A stretch of 64,000 nt of DNA from Acinetobacter genomosp. 15BJ. GTDB lineage: Bacteria > Pseudomonadota > Gammaproteobacteria > Pseudomonadales > Moraxellaceae. Below the pieces are notes generated by a model that did not search any database, was not told where the DNA came from, and saw only the letters and a program-made list of their open reading frames with translations. The translations under genes and the position numbers were made by a program. The stretch covers positions 310,001 to 374,000 of the forward strand of contig NZ_KE007347.1 of the NCBI RefSeq assembly GCF_000400715.1, given 5' to 3'. Below are positions 28,497 through 36,611 of the stretch, one piece after another (the stretch's first letter is position 1; every line of letters begins with the position of its first letter).

Positions 28497-29363
28497 ATGC
28501 AAACAATAACATTTTCAAATATTCAAAAATTACTGTTGGCTTCTATATTTAGTTTAGGACTGACGGCGTGTAATAAAAATCCACAGTCAGCAGAGAAACC
28601 GGCTGAGTCCTCAACGCAAGTCTCCAGCATTGAACAGATCAAAAAAAATGGAGTGGTGCGTATTGGGGTGTTTAGTGATAAGCCACCGTTTGGTTATCTA
28701 GACGCACAAGGTAAAAATCAGGGCTTTGATGTTGAAATAGCCAAACATGTGGCCAAAGATTTATTGGGCGATGAAAATAAAGTTCAGTTCGTACTGACAG
28801 AAGCGGCCAATCGAGTTGAATATCTGAAAGCCAATAAAGTCGATATTATTTTTGCCAATTTCACCGTGACACCTGAACGTGAACAAGTGGTGGATTTTGC
28901 CAAGCCTTATTTAAAAGTCGCCTTGGGAGTGGTGTCACCTAAAGACAAGCCGATTACCGATCTTGCGCAATTAAAGGATCAAACTTTGCTCGTCAATAAA
29001 GGTACAACAGCCGATTCATTCTTTAGTAAACAGCACCCTGAAATTAAGTTGCAAAAGTATGAGCAAAACACAGAAACTTTTGATGCTTTAAAAGATGGTC
29101 GTGGCGTGGCATTGGCCCATGACAATTTGTTGGTCTTAGCTTGGGCAAAAGAAAATCCAAATTATACCGTGGGTATCACTAATCTCGGTGAGCAGGATTT
29201 AATTGCACCAGCGGTACAGAAGGGCAATAAAGAATTATTGGATTGGTTAAATCAAGATTTGGAAAAACTAGCCAAACAAGGAGTCATCCATCAAGCTTAT
29301 GAAAAGACTTTAAAACCTGTTTATGGTGATGGTATTCCTGCCAAAGATTTAATTATTGAATAA
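28497..29363 (+). CDS. Amino acid ABC transporter substrate-binding lipoprotein 2
   Basis: A 288-residue paralogue of the preceding protein, with lipobox LTAC (Cys about residue 23). Most blocks match: IKKNGVVRIGVFSDKPPFGY, NQGFDVEIAKHV, VDIIFANFTVTPEREQVVDF. Well over half the residues agree by eye, but the ligand-region residues around 150-230 differ more, so ligand preference may differ. It is the last gene of the operon and ends before a strong terminator. Confidence 0.92.
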   Translation: MQTITFSNIQKLLLASIFSLGLTACNKNPQSAEKPAESSTQVSSIEQIKKNGVVRIGVFSDKPPFGYLDAQGKNQGFDVEIAKHVAKDLLGDENKVQFVLTEAANRVEYLKANKVDIIFANFTVTPEREQVVDFAKPYLKVALGVVSPKDKPITDLAQLKDQTLLVNKGTTADSFFSKQHPEIKLQKYEQNTETFDALKDGRGVALAHDNLLVLAWAKENPNYTVGITNLGEQDLIAPAVQKGNKELLDWLNQDLEKLAKQGVIHQAYEKTLKPVYGDGIPAKDLIIE

Positions 29364-29381
29364 TCTTTTTTCAATTGATTT

Positions 29382-29418
29382 AAAAGCCAAGCAAGATTAA
29401 ATCTCGCTTGGCTTTTTT
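29382..29418 (+). terminator. Terminator of the ABC operon
   Basis: AAAAGCCAAGC and GCTTGGCTTTTTT form the stem (with extra AGAT/ATCT pairing near the loop), 19 bases past the last stop. Confidence 0.88.
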
Positions 29419-29506
29419 GTGACTACAAATAGATGTGTATTACAAAGTATAGACAGTGGTCAAAAAATTGCCGATTAGAATGAAAAAAAACACAGAGAAA
29501 AAGCAG

Positions 29507-29953
29507 ATGCAAACCACAGAAATAGATTTTATCGTAAAAGATAGCATGACTGCATTGGCGTTTTATGAGCGGGTTTTTGAGGTTGAAAGAATCGAAGTCG
29601 GTGATTTTGTCGTTGGACAAAATAGTGTGATTATGAGTATTCATGGGGTTCATTTTCATATGCTGGATGAAAACCCTGATTTCCAATTGCTGGCACCTAC
29701 CCGAGAAAGCTATATCCCGATTTGGTTTAATATTACCGTCACAGATATAGAGAAAACATTGCAGCAAGCGGTTGATGCGGGTGCTGCTGTCATTCAGGCG
29801 GTACATGATATGCCTAAAATGGGCATCAAAAATGCGATGTTTAAAGATCCGTTTGGCTATATGTGGTTATTACATCAGGTACTTGAAATTGTCGATTATG
29901 AAACTCGGGCTCAGCTATTGGAGCAACAAGGTTTTCAGCGTAAATCCATGTAA
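29507..29953 (+). CDS. VOC (glyoxalase/bleomycin resistance) family protein
   Basis: A 148-residue protein with two beta-alpha-beta-beta-beta modules. The first reads DFIVKDSMTALAFYERVFEV, and the second has PIWFNITVTDIEKTLQQAVD followed by NAMFKDPFGYMWLLHQ, the common end of PhnB/YdcJ-like VOC proteins. Such proteins bind metals or act as isomerases or dioxygenases; function is unknown here. Three starts are possible (29456, 29480, 29507); the last puts the domain at the N-terminus, as is usual. Confidence 0.82.
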   Translation: MQTTEIDFIVKDSMTALAFYERVFEVERIEVGDFVVGQNSVIMSIHGVHFHMLDENPDFQLLAPTRESYIPIWFNITVTDIEKTLQQAVDAGAAVIQAVHDMPKMGIKNAMFKDPFGYMWLLHQVLEIVDYETRAQLLEQQGFQRKSM

Positions 29954-29968
29954 AATAATGTGATCTCA

Positions 29969-30004
29969 TACAGCAAGCCTGCATATTTGTTGATGCTTGC
30001 TGTA
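29969..30004. terminator. Inverted repeat between convergent genes
   Basis: TACAGCAAGC and GCTTGCTGTA form a perfect 10-bp stem with a 16-base loop between the VOC and TorF genes. The T-run is missing on the plus strand, so terminator activity is uncertain. Confidence 0.4.
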
Positions 30005-30021
30005 CTTCACTTATCTTTATT

Positions 30022-30801
30022 CTAAAAAGACTTGGTCAAGCTAAACACTGCGGCAGTTTTAACGCCTTTTTTATTGCTGTCGGAATAACCAGAGGTATCA
30101 AGATCGGTTCCAATCGCAGCCAGTTCCGCACTTAAGTTCATCGGTTTGTAATTATAATTCGCAGCAATTTTCCAATCGATAAAATGATCTTTAGGATCTC
30201 CTCCATAAATTTCTCGGCTTGCTTTGGAATAGCCTAAGCTCGCAACGGCACCAAAGTGGGTTTCGGCAATTGGAGTGCTATATAAAAGGTTAAAATACCA
30301 ATTATTAACATTTTCACCGACGTTTTGGCGAATTGCTTTGCCGCCGTATTGAGGGGTATAGCTGATACTCGGTGTAAAGCTATCACCATCGTTCAAAGCG
30401 CTATTGATGATCATTTTGAGATAGTATTCATTATAATTTAAATCACTTTTGCCCACATAATTATAACGCAGCATACCGATATCAAGTGTAGGTCGGAAGT
30501 TCCCTAAGCTAATCGGAGCCGTATAGCCAATAAAAGGATCCAGTTCTAAGTGTGCTTCATCACCAAAATCGACATTTGATGCGAAAGCTGCGGCATAGAA
30601 TCCTGAGGAATGATTTAAAAGAAAGTTGCCTTGAAACGCTGCATCATTTTTGGTTTGAGTTTGACCACGCCAGCGATATTCACTGGCCAAAGCGACATTC
30701 CCACTCAGAACTAAATTCGATGTTGCGGGCTGATCTGATGCAAATGCATAATTTGATGAGCAAGCTGTAATCAAAACCAATAATTGATAAAAACCTTTCA
30801 T
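30022..30801 (-). CDS. TorF family putative porin
   Basis: A 259-residue outer-membrane barrel candidate with a signal peptide (cut near YAFA-SDQ), alternating polar/hydrophobic strands and a C-terminal Phe (SLTKSF), the usual OMP end signal. LSGNVALASEYRWRGQTQT at the mature N-terminus and the GFYAAAFASNVDFG strand are typical of the TorF-type family (Gcw_chp). Its transport role is undefined. GAGGATG precedes the ATG. It has no operon partner. Confidence 0.85.
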   Translation of the reverse strand: MKGFYQLLVLITACSSNYAFASDQPATSNLVLSGNVALASEYRWRGQTQTKNDAAFQGNFLLNHSSGFYAAAFASNVDFGDEAHLELDPFIGYTAPISLGNFRPTLDIGMLRYNYVGKSDLNYNEYYLKMIINSALNDGDSFTPSISYTPQYGGKAIRQNVGENVNNWYFNLLYSTPIAETHFGAVASLGYSKASREIYGGDPKDHFIDWKIAANYNYKPMNLSAELAAIGTDLDTSGYSDSNKKGVKTAAVFSLTKSF

Positions 30802-30926
30802 AACATCCTCAGAAGATGAGTTAAATTTAATATGAGGTATGTTAGATTTTAATTTGTTGATAAATAATAAAATTATCGTAAATTATGCATAAATAAAGCA
30901 TAAATTTTTAACGCATATTTTATAGG

Positions 30927-31376
30927 CTATGGATTTAGTTTTAATACTTCTGTGGTACTGGTGCTTAAAAGATTCCCTTCATTTGAGGTGGGTATCATCA
31001 ATGGAACAGGTTTTTCTGTTGATTTTTCAATAAGGACAGAATGCGCTTCATTTTTCCCAAATAGATATTGCTCACCCCATTGACGTAATGCAACCACGAT
31101 AGGGAATAGCTGCTTTCCTTTATCCGTCAAAACATATTCTTGATAGGCTGTGCCATCAGACGCGGCTCGCATTTCTAGAATTTCAGCATCAATCAATTTA
31201 TGTAGTCTGTTGGACAAAATATTACGCGCAACACTCAAACTACGTTGTAGATCACCAAAGCGATGTATCCCATCCATCACATCTCGAATAATCAGCAATG
31301 ACCAACGATCTCCAATCACATCAACACAACGTGCAACAGGGCAAGGTTCATCTAGGGAGGTTTTATCTGGTGACAT
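30927..31376 (-). CDS. HxlR family transcriptional regulator
   Basis: A 149-residue winged-helix protein with the HxlR pattern CPVARCVDVIGDRWSLLIIR, RFGDLQRSLSVARNILSNRL and YVLTDKGKQLFPIVVALRQW. It diverges from an MFS gene, with two similar palindromes between the two starts, so it probably represses the exporter and itself. The conserved Cys near the N-terminus (CPVARC) could serve redox or electrophile sensing, as in some HxlR proteins. Confidence 0.92.
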   Translation of the reverse strand: MSPDKTSLDEPCPVARCVDVIGDRWSLLIIRDVMDGIHRFGDLQRSLSVARNILSNRLHKLIDAEILEMRAASDGTAYQEYVLTDKGKQLFPIVVALRQWGEQYLFGKNEAHSVLIEKSTEKPVPLMIPTSNEGNLLSTSTTEVLKLNP

Positions 31377-31402
31377 CTCATTCTCGGAACAGGTAGATCA
31401 AG

Positions 31403-31423
31403 TTAGTTGCATTTTAAAACTAG
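31403..31423. promoter_or_regulatory. Candidate HxlR operator 1
   Basis: TTAGTTG-N7-AAACTAG is an imperfect palindrome of the same 7-7-7 layout as operator 2, 27 bp upstream of the HxlR start. Confidence 0.5.
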
Positions 31424-31439
31424 ATGGCTTATGGTTCAA

Positions 31440-31460
31440 CTAGTTTTAATTTGAAACTAG
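31440..31460. promoter_or_regulatory. Candidate HxlR operator 2
   Basis: CTAGTTT-N7-AAACTAG is a perfect palindrome ending 12 bp before the MFS start codon. Its centre lies 37 bp from that of operator 1. Confidence 0.55.
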
Positions 31461-31472
31461 CTTGGCTCTGCG

Positions 31473-32696
31473 ATGAATAGTCCCTGTACATCTGCTTTAT
31501 CACAAAATGAAAAGCATCTTTTAATCCAGTCAAAAAAATTGCCAACCCGTTTAGTGTGGTTATTTGCAATTGCAAGTGGACTCAGCGTTGCCAATGTCTA
31601 TTATGCGCAACCATTGCTCGATGCAATTGCAACGGATTTGGCTATCAGTTATGCAATGGTTGGTAGTGTCATTCTCGTGACTCAAATTGGCTGTGCGATC
31701 GCTTTATTATTGTTAGTCCCATTGGGTGATCGAGTCGATCGCAGACGTTTAATGTTATTACAGCTATTCGCACTCGTGGTTGCATTGACTGCTGTGAGTA
31801 TCACTAAAACGACTCTAGGCTTATTTGTAAGTATGTTTACTGTTGGCATGTTAGGGACCGCCATGACACAGGGACTGATTGCCTATGCTGCAAGTGTTGC
31901 CGAATCACATGAGCGCGGATATGTCGTAGGTACAGCACAAAGTGGCGTGTTTATCGGATTGCTATTAGCACGTGTTTTTTCTGGGGGCGTGAGCGATTTA
32001 GCTGGATGGAGGAGCGTATATTTTTGTGCGGCAGCACTGATGCTGATGATTGCATTCCCACTTTGGAAATCCCTGCCAGTACGATCTAATACACAGAACA
32101 CGCTGGGTTATCCTCGCTTGATTTTGTCAATGTTAAGTTTGCTTTATCAAAATAAGCTATTACAAATACGAGGCATATTGGCGTTGCTGATGTTTGCAGT
32201 GTTTAATATTTTTTGGAGTGCATTGGCATTATTGTTGAGTTCTCCTCCTTATCAGTATTCACATACAGCAATTGGTGCATTTGGTTTGGTTGGGGTTCTG
32301 GGTGCATTAATGGCTACAAAAGCTGGACGATGGGCAGATCAAGGCTTTGCGCAAAAAACCAGTGCTTTTGCATTGCTCGTCATCTTGTTGTCTTGGTTGG
32401 TATTCTCTCAAATTGAATACTCAATTGTGGCATTAATCATCGGTATTTTATTACTTGATCTGGGCGGGCAAGCTTTACACGTTACCAATCAAAGCATGAT
32501 CTTACAAACTGAACAGGGCAATCAAAGCCGCTTAATTGGACTCTATATGTTGTTCTATGCCGTAGGCAGTGGATTGGGAGCAATCAGTACAACCATCACC
32601 TATGCAAAAGCGGGATGGTATGGCGTTTGCCTACTGGGTGCCTGCGGAAGTCTAATGGCATTATTATTTTGGTACTTAACACGGCATGTTAAATAG
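31473..32696 (+). CDS. MFS transporter
   Basis: A 407-residue protein with twelve hydrophobic helices. NVYYAQPLLDAIATDLAI in helix 1 and PLGDRVDRRRLMLLQ in the loop 2-3 motif are typical of the YnfM/DHA-type drug and metabolite exporters of the MFS. The second half carries GRWADQGFAQKTSAFAL. It is divergent from an HxlR repressor and has candidate operators right at its promoter, so it is likely induced by a toxic small molecule. Confidence 0.92.
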   Translation: MNSPCTSALSQNEKHLLIQSKKLPTRLVWLFAIASGLSVANVYYAQPLLDAIATDLAISYAMVGSVILVTQIGCAIALLLLVPLGDRVDRRRLMLLQLFALVVALTAVSITKTTLGLFVSMFTVGMLGTAMTQGLIAYAASVAESHERGYVVGTAQSGVFIGLLLARVFSGGVSDLAGWRSVYFCAAALMLMIAFPLWKSLPVRSNTQNTLGYPRLILSMLSLLYQNKLLQIRGILALLMFAVFNIFWSALALLLSSPPYQYSHTAIGAFGLVGVLGALMATKAGRWADQGFAQKTSAFALLVILLSWLVFSQIEYSIVALIIGILLLDLGGQALHVTNQSMILQTEQGNQSRLIGLYMLFYAVGSGLGAISTTITYAKAGWYGVCLLGACGSLMALLFWYLTRHVK

Positions 32697-32776
32697 TCAT
32701 TAGACATTGTGTAGAAACATAAGGTTAATCAAGAGATATTGGAATTAGCATCAACATATTGATTTTTTATAATAAA

Positions 32777-33655
32777 TTACTCGATTCCAACAACGGTCGT
32801 AATATACGCCGTTGTCATGAGAATCAAAAAGCCCAAAGACATTTCAAACAAAATGGCATAGCCCAACTGTTTTGCAAATCGAGGTTGTTGTAAACGCGGG
32901 GTGAAATACCATTTATTAAAAGCTGCTAATAATAAGATGCTGATCACAAATAACAGTTTAATGATAAAACCTTGTCCATAAGGCGTGGCGATGAGGCTAT
33001 CAAAATCCTTAAACAAGAGCAGAGCTATGCTGACGCCACATGCAATTAAAATCACCACAATAAATGCCGCAATCCGCCCAAATAAATGCATAGACTGTTT
33101 TAATGGCAGTCCACTTATGCGGTGGCTGGTTTTCCATAATGGGTACAGTGATCCCATCCAGACAGACATTAAAAGTACATGCACAGTCAATAAAAGCTGA
33201 GCAAAAATAGAGAGATTGGTGACATGACCCAGTTGAGAAAAACTATATACAATAAGCACTAAGGGTATAGTGAAGAGAATTTTCTCAAAGCTTTTGATAT
33301 GGGTACTTTTTTGATGGAGTTTAACCAATAACAGGGTAAGTATTAGCGCAAAGCTGACAATACGAATCAGATGAGTATGCCCCGTTGAGGTATTCAGTAC
33401 AATATTGATATAGGTCAAATCAAACATGCCGAAGAGGCCAGTGTTTGCAAAGCTACCAATCAAAAGTAAGAAAGCTAAAGCGCTAGAGATCAATCCTAAC
33501 ACTGCACCAAGTGTCATATATTGGACAATGGTACTTTTTATTGCACTATAACGGCCTAGTAGGAAATAGCAGAATGAACCACCAATGACCATAATCATGC
33601 CGAGATAAAGGCTTACTTTGTTGAACCAAGCGGCAAACATCCAGTATTCAGACAT
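32777..33655 (-). CDS. copD: CopD family copper resistance membrane protein
   Basis: A 292-residue inner-membrane protein with about eight helices and the CopD-domain pattern (LTVHVLLMSVWMGSLYPLWK, LFGRIAAFIVVILIACGVSI, GQGFIIKLLFVISILLLAAFNKW in part). ATG 33655 has AAAGGAA upstream; a further-upstream start at 33688 lacks one. CopD is thought to import copper handed over by CopC, whose gene lies just upstream in the same direction. Confidence 0.88.
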   Translation of the reverse strand: MSEYWMFAAWFNKVSLYLGMIMVIGGSFCYFLLGRYSAIKSTIVQYMTLGAVLGLISSALAFLLLIGSFANTGLFGMFDLTYINIVLNTSTGHTHLIRIVSFALILTLLLVKLHQKSTHIKSFEKILFTIPLVLIVYSFSQLGHVTNLSIFAQLLLTVHVLLMSVWMGSLYPLWKTSHRISGLPLKQSMHLFGRIAAFIVVILIACGVSIALLLFKDFDSLIATPYGQGFIIKLLFVISILLLAAFNKWYFTPRLQQPRFAKQLGYAILFEMSLGFLILMTTAYITTVVGIE

Positions 33656-33738
33656 TATTTTTATTCCTTTGTATGAATAGCTCACCAACTCATGCTGGAG
33701 CTACTAAGCTATTCATAGATTTTTTAATGGTATTTGCC

Positions 33739-34110
33739 TTATTTCAAGGTGAAGCTATATTCGCCATTCATGTTATGGCCATCTTTGCCCATGGTGCTCC
33801 AAAGCACGGTATATTTGCCTTTTTTTAGTGTTGGCAGAGCAACATCAAAGGTTTTTTTCAGGTCATGGCTGACTTTATAATTCAGTGGTAGTTCTCGGCG
33901 TTGTTCATCTAAAACTTGAATCTTCATTAACATCACCTCATCAGCAAAATTAAGGCTTAAATTTTTAGGTTGGGTTGAAACTGTGGTATTTGCAGCGGGT
34001 GTGGCACTGATCAAGCTCACATGTGCAAAGGCTGTTGATGTGGCGATGGTGAGGGTTGTACCGACGATCAGGTTGCGTAGCATGGTTTTACTGTTTTGCA
34101 CAAAACTCAT
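33739..34110 (-). CDS. copC: CopC family copper-binding periplasmic protein
   Basis: A 123-residue protein with a signal peptide cut after AFA. The mature N-terminus is His (HVSLISATPAANTTV), the Cu(II) ligand known for the CopC/YobA/PcoC fold. The conserved end VLWSTMGKDGHNMNGEYSF includes the second His ligand area. GAGGATAAG precedes the ATG. With copD downstream it forms a two-gene copper unit; no copper regulator is adjacent. Confidence 0.93.
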   Translation of the reverse strand: MSFVQNSKTMLRNLIVGTTLTIATSTAFAHVSLISATPAANTTVSTQPKNLSLNFADEVMLMKIQVLDEQRRELPLNYKVSHDLKKTFDVALPTLKKGKYTVLWSTMGKDGHNMNGEYSFTLK

Positions 34111-34228
34111 TTCTTATCCTCTTTGAAGCATGATGTATGGGAAATGGCACAATCAGCACCATCTGGTTTCATGTTTGATTATCCAAGCTGCATCAGTACT
34201 TCTGAACGACAGGAAAATTACGTTTTTG

Positions 34229-34717
34229 TCATTTTGAGGGTTGCATGTTTGGCTTGAGGCTACGAATCACAATAGGCAGTGCAAGCAGATAAATTATGAC
34301 CACACTCAGCCAGATTGCACCCGGCCATTTAGCTTGAAATTGAAAATACAGCGTAGAAAACAACAGGGGGGCAAACATTGAGGCCAAACTGATTGTCGAT
34401 GCAATAATGCCTTGAAACTGACCTTGCTGTTCAGGTGAGACTTTTTGTGAAGCCAAGGCTTGTAAAGAGGGTGTACCGATACTGCCTATGGCGAAAAGAG
34501 GCATGATGGCAAAAATGATCCAGCCTTGCTGAGCAAAGGCCATGACCCCTAAGGCGAGACAAGTACAGCTCATCCCCACAAAGACAGTGTTGCGATCACC
34601 CAAGTATTTTGAGGCATGTTGAGGAACAAGAGCCTGAACCAACATTTGGCATAGACCAAACATCCCTAAAGAAAGACCGATCCAGAAGGCATTCCATTGA
34701 AAGGCTGCATGCCCCCA
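34229..34717 (-). pseudogene. MFS transporter (TetA-like), 5'-truncated
   Basis: The frame opens as WGHAAFQWNAFWIGLSLGMF, the middle of a TetA-family drug:H+ antiporter, and runs through AKYLG-type loop HASKYLGDRNTVFVGMSC and PEQQGQFQGIIASTISLASM to a normal C-terminus. The first half, including helices 1-6, is gone. It ends at a junction near 34716 where a plus-strand gene that has also lost its 5' end begins. It is therefore non-functional as a transporter. Confidence 0.8.
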
Positions 34718-35187
34718 TAGAAATCATGCGTAAATTACTCGATGAGCAGATTGATGCAGGTGTGATCAACCTGATTAAGCTTGAAAGTGGGCAAACAGTT
34801 TATGTGGCCAGCACCGTGTTAGAGCAGGAGCCGAACATCCAAACGGAGGTTAAAATATTGTCTCCGTTCGATAATCTGGTCATTCATCGTGAGCGTTTAA
34901 GTAGCTTATTTGGATTTGATTATCGTATTGAATGTTATGTGCCTGCAGCCAAAAGACAATATGGTTATTTCTGCTTACCGCTGCTTTATGCGGATGATTT
35001 TGTGGGGCAAATTGATTGTAAAGTACATCGTCGTGAAAAGAGATTAGAAGTGATTAGTTTGCATGTGCAAGAGGCTAAACTGCAGGATCGAGATTCATTT
35101 TTGCTTGCACTAAAGCGAGAATTACAGCGTTTCGCTCAGTTTAATCAATGTACGAGTATTGATTTAGATAAGATCAAGATGGGATAG
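34717..35187 (+). pseudogene. YcaQ-like winged-helix protein, 5'-truncated
   Basis: The frame reads IEIMRKLLDEQIDAGVINLI, ILSPFDNLVIHRERLSSLFG, then YVPAAKRQYGYFCLPLLYAD and FVGQIDCKVHRREKRLEVIS, which is the C-terminal portion of the HTH_42/YcaQ family (DNA interstrand crosslink glycosylases). The N-terminal ~60% is missing at the junction with the truncated MFS gene. The open frame that continues to 34609 upstream is the reverse of the MFS gene and not YcaQ sequence. Confidence 0.78.
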
Positions 35188-35240
35188 GGCGAGTAATCAA
35201 TCTTTGATGCTCGCCGTTTTGTCTCAATAGTCACTTCGCT

Positions 35241-36431
35241 TTAGAACGCTGCGAGTCCTGTTTGGGCACGACCTAAGATCAAGGCATGCACATCATGCGT
35301 CCCTTCATAGGTATTCACGACTTCAAGATTAACCAGATGACGGGCGACACCAAACTCATCACTAATTCCGTTTCCGCCTAACATATCTCGCGCCAAACGG
35401 GCAATCTCCAAGGCCTTGCCACAGTTATTGCGTTTAATCAGAGAGGTCGCTTCAACTGAGGCAATGCCGTCATCTTTCATTCGACCAAAACGAAGGGCAA
35501 TCTGTAAACCGAGCGCAATTTCTGTTTGCATGTCTGCCAACTTTTTTTGAATCAGTTGGTTGGCGGCCAGTGGTTTGTCAAACTGCTTTCGATCCAGTGT
35601 GTATTGGCGTGCAGTATGCCAGCAAAACTCGGCTGCACCCATGGCGCCCCAAGCAATGCCATAACGGGCACTGTTTAAACAGGTGAAAGGACCTTTTAAG
35701 CCACGCACTTCTGGAAATGCATTTTCTTCAGGAACAAAGACTTGATCCATCACAATTTCACCCGTAATAGACGATCTTAAGCCGACTTTGCCGTGAATTG
35801 CAGGGGCAGAAAGCCCTTGCCAACCTTTTTCTAAAATAAAGCCACGGATCGGGCCGACATTTCCTTCAGGCGAAAGTTCTTTGGCCCACACCACAAATAC
35901 ATCTGCAATTGGGCTGTTGGTAATCCACATCTTGGCGCCAGTTAAACGGTAGCCACCTTGTACTTTTTTGGCGCGACAGGCCATACTGCCTGGATCTGAA
36001 CCATGATCTGGTTCGGTTAGGCCAAAGCAGCCAATCCATTCACCTGTCGCAAGTTTGGGTAAATATTTTTGCTTTTGTTGTTCAGTCCCAAATTCATGAA
36101 TGGGAACCATCACCAATGAGCTTTGCACACTGGCCATTGAACGATAGCCCGAGTCAACACGTTCAATTTCACGGGCAATCAGACCATAACTCACATAATT
36201 TAAGCCTGCACCGCCATACTGTTCTGGGATAGTTGCACCTAGTAAACCTAACTCACCCATTTCTCTAAAGATATGCGGATCGGTTGTTTCATGGCGGAAT
36301 TGATCAAGCACCCGTGGCATTAACTTGTCTTGGCAGAATGCATGGGCTGTATCACGAATCATGCGTTCTTCTTCGCTCAGTTGTTGTTCAATTAAAAAAG
36401 GGTCATCCCAGCGAAATTCAACACGGCTCAT
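35241..36431 (-). CDS. gcdH: Glutaryl-CoA dehydrogenase
   Basis: GcdH oxidises and decarboxylates glutaryl-CoA to crotonyl-CoA in lysine and glutarate breakdown. The 396-residue acyl-CoA dehydrogenase has [17 protein letters not shown] and [18 protein letters not shown] for FAD binding. The C-terminal [18 protein letters not shown], with the catalytic Glu near residue 376, is specific to glutaryl-CoA dehydrogenases. AAGGAAT precedes the ATG. No glutarate transport gene is adjacent. Confidence 0.93.
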   Translation of the reverse strand: MSRVEFRWDDPFLIEQQLSEEERMIRDTAHAFCQDKLMPRVLDQFRHETTDPHIFREMGELGLLGATIPEQYGGAGLNYVSYGLIAREIERVDSGYRSMASVQSSLVMVPIHEFGTEQQKQKYLPKLATGEWIGCFGLTEPDHGSDPGSMACRAKKVQGGYRLTGAKMWITNSPIADVFVVWAKELSPEGNVGPIRGFILEKGWQGLSAPAIHGKVGLRSSITGEIVMDQVFVPEENAFPEVRGLKGPFTCLNSARYGIAWGAMGAAEFCWHTARQYTLDRKQFDKPLAANQLIQKKLADMQTEIALGLQIALRFGRMKDDGIASVEATSLIKRNNCGKALEIARLARDMLGGNGISDEFGVARHLVNLEVVNTYEGTHDVHALILGRAQTGLAAF

Positions 36432-36611
36432 TTTTATTCCTTCATGATTGTTCTAGCAAGTTCTTATCATTTTCTCGGCTGAGCTGTTTGGTAAACTCAG
36501 CTTAAGTCGAAATACTTTAACTTATTTGGGATGTGCTGCAATTAAATTTTAATCAGCTGACCAAGCATCTCCTTAGAAATTGGATCTGCTCAGTCAGTGA
36601 TTTATTGGTGC

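Noticed and set aside
34609..34716. N-terminal extension of the YcaQ-like frame
   Set aside because: This stretch is the reverse complement of conserved TetA-like MFS sequence, so it is not YcaQ protein.
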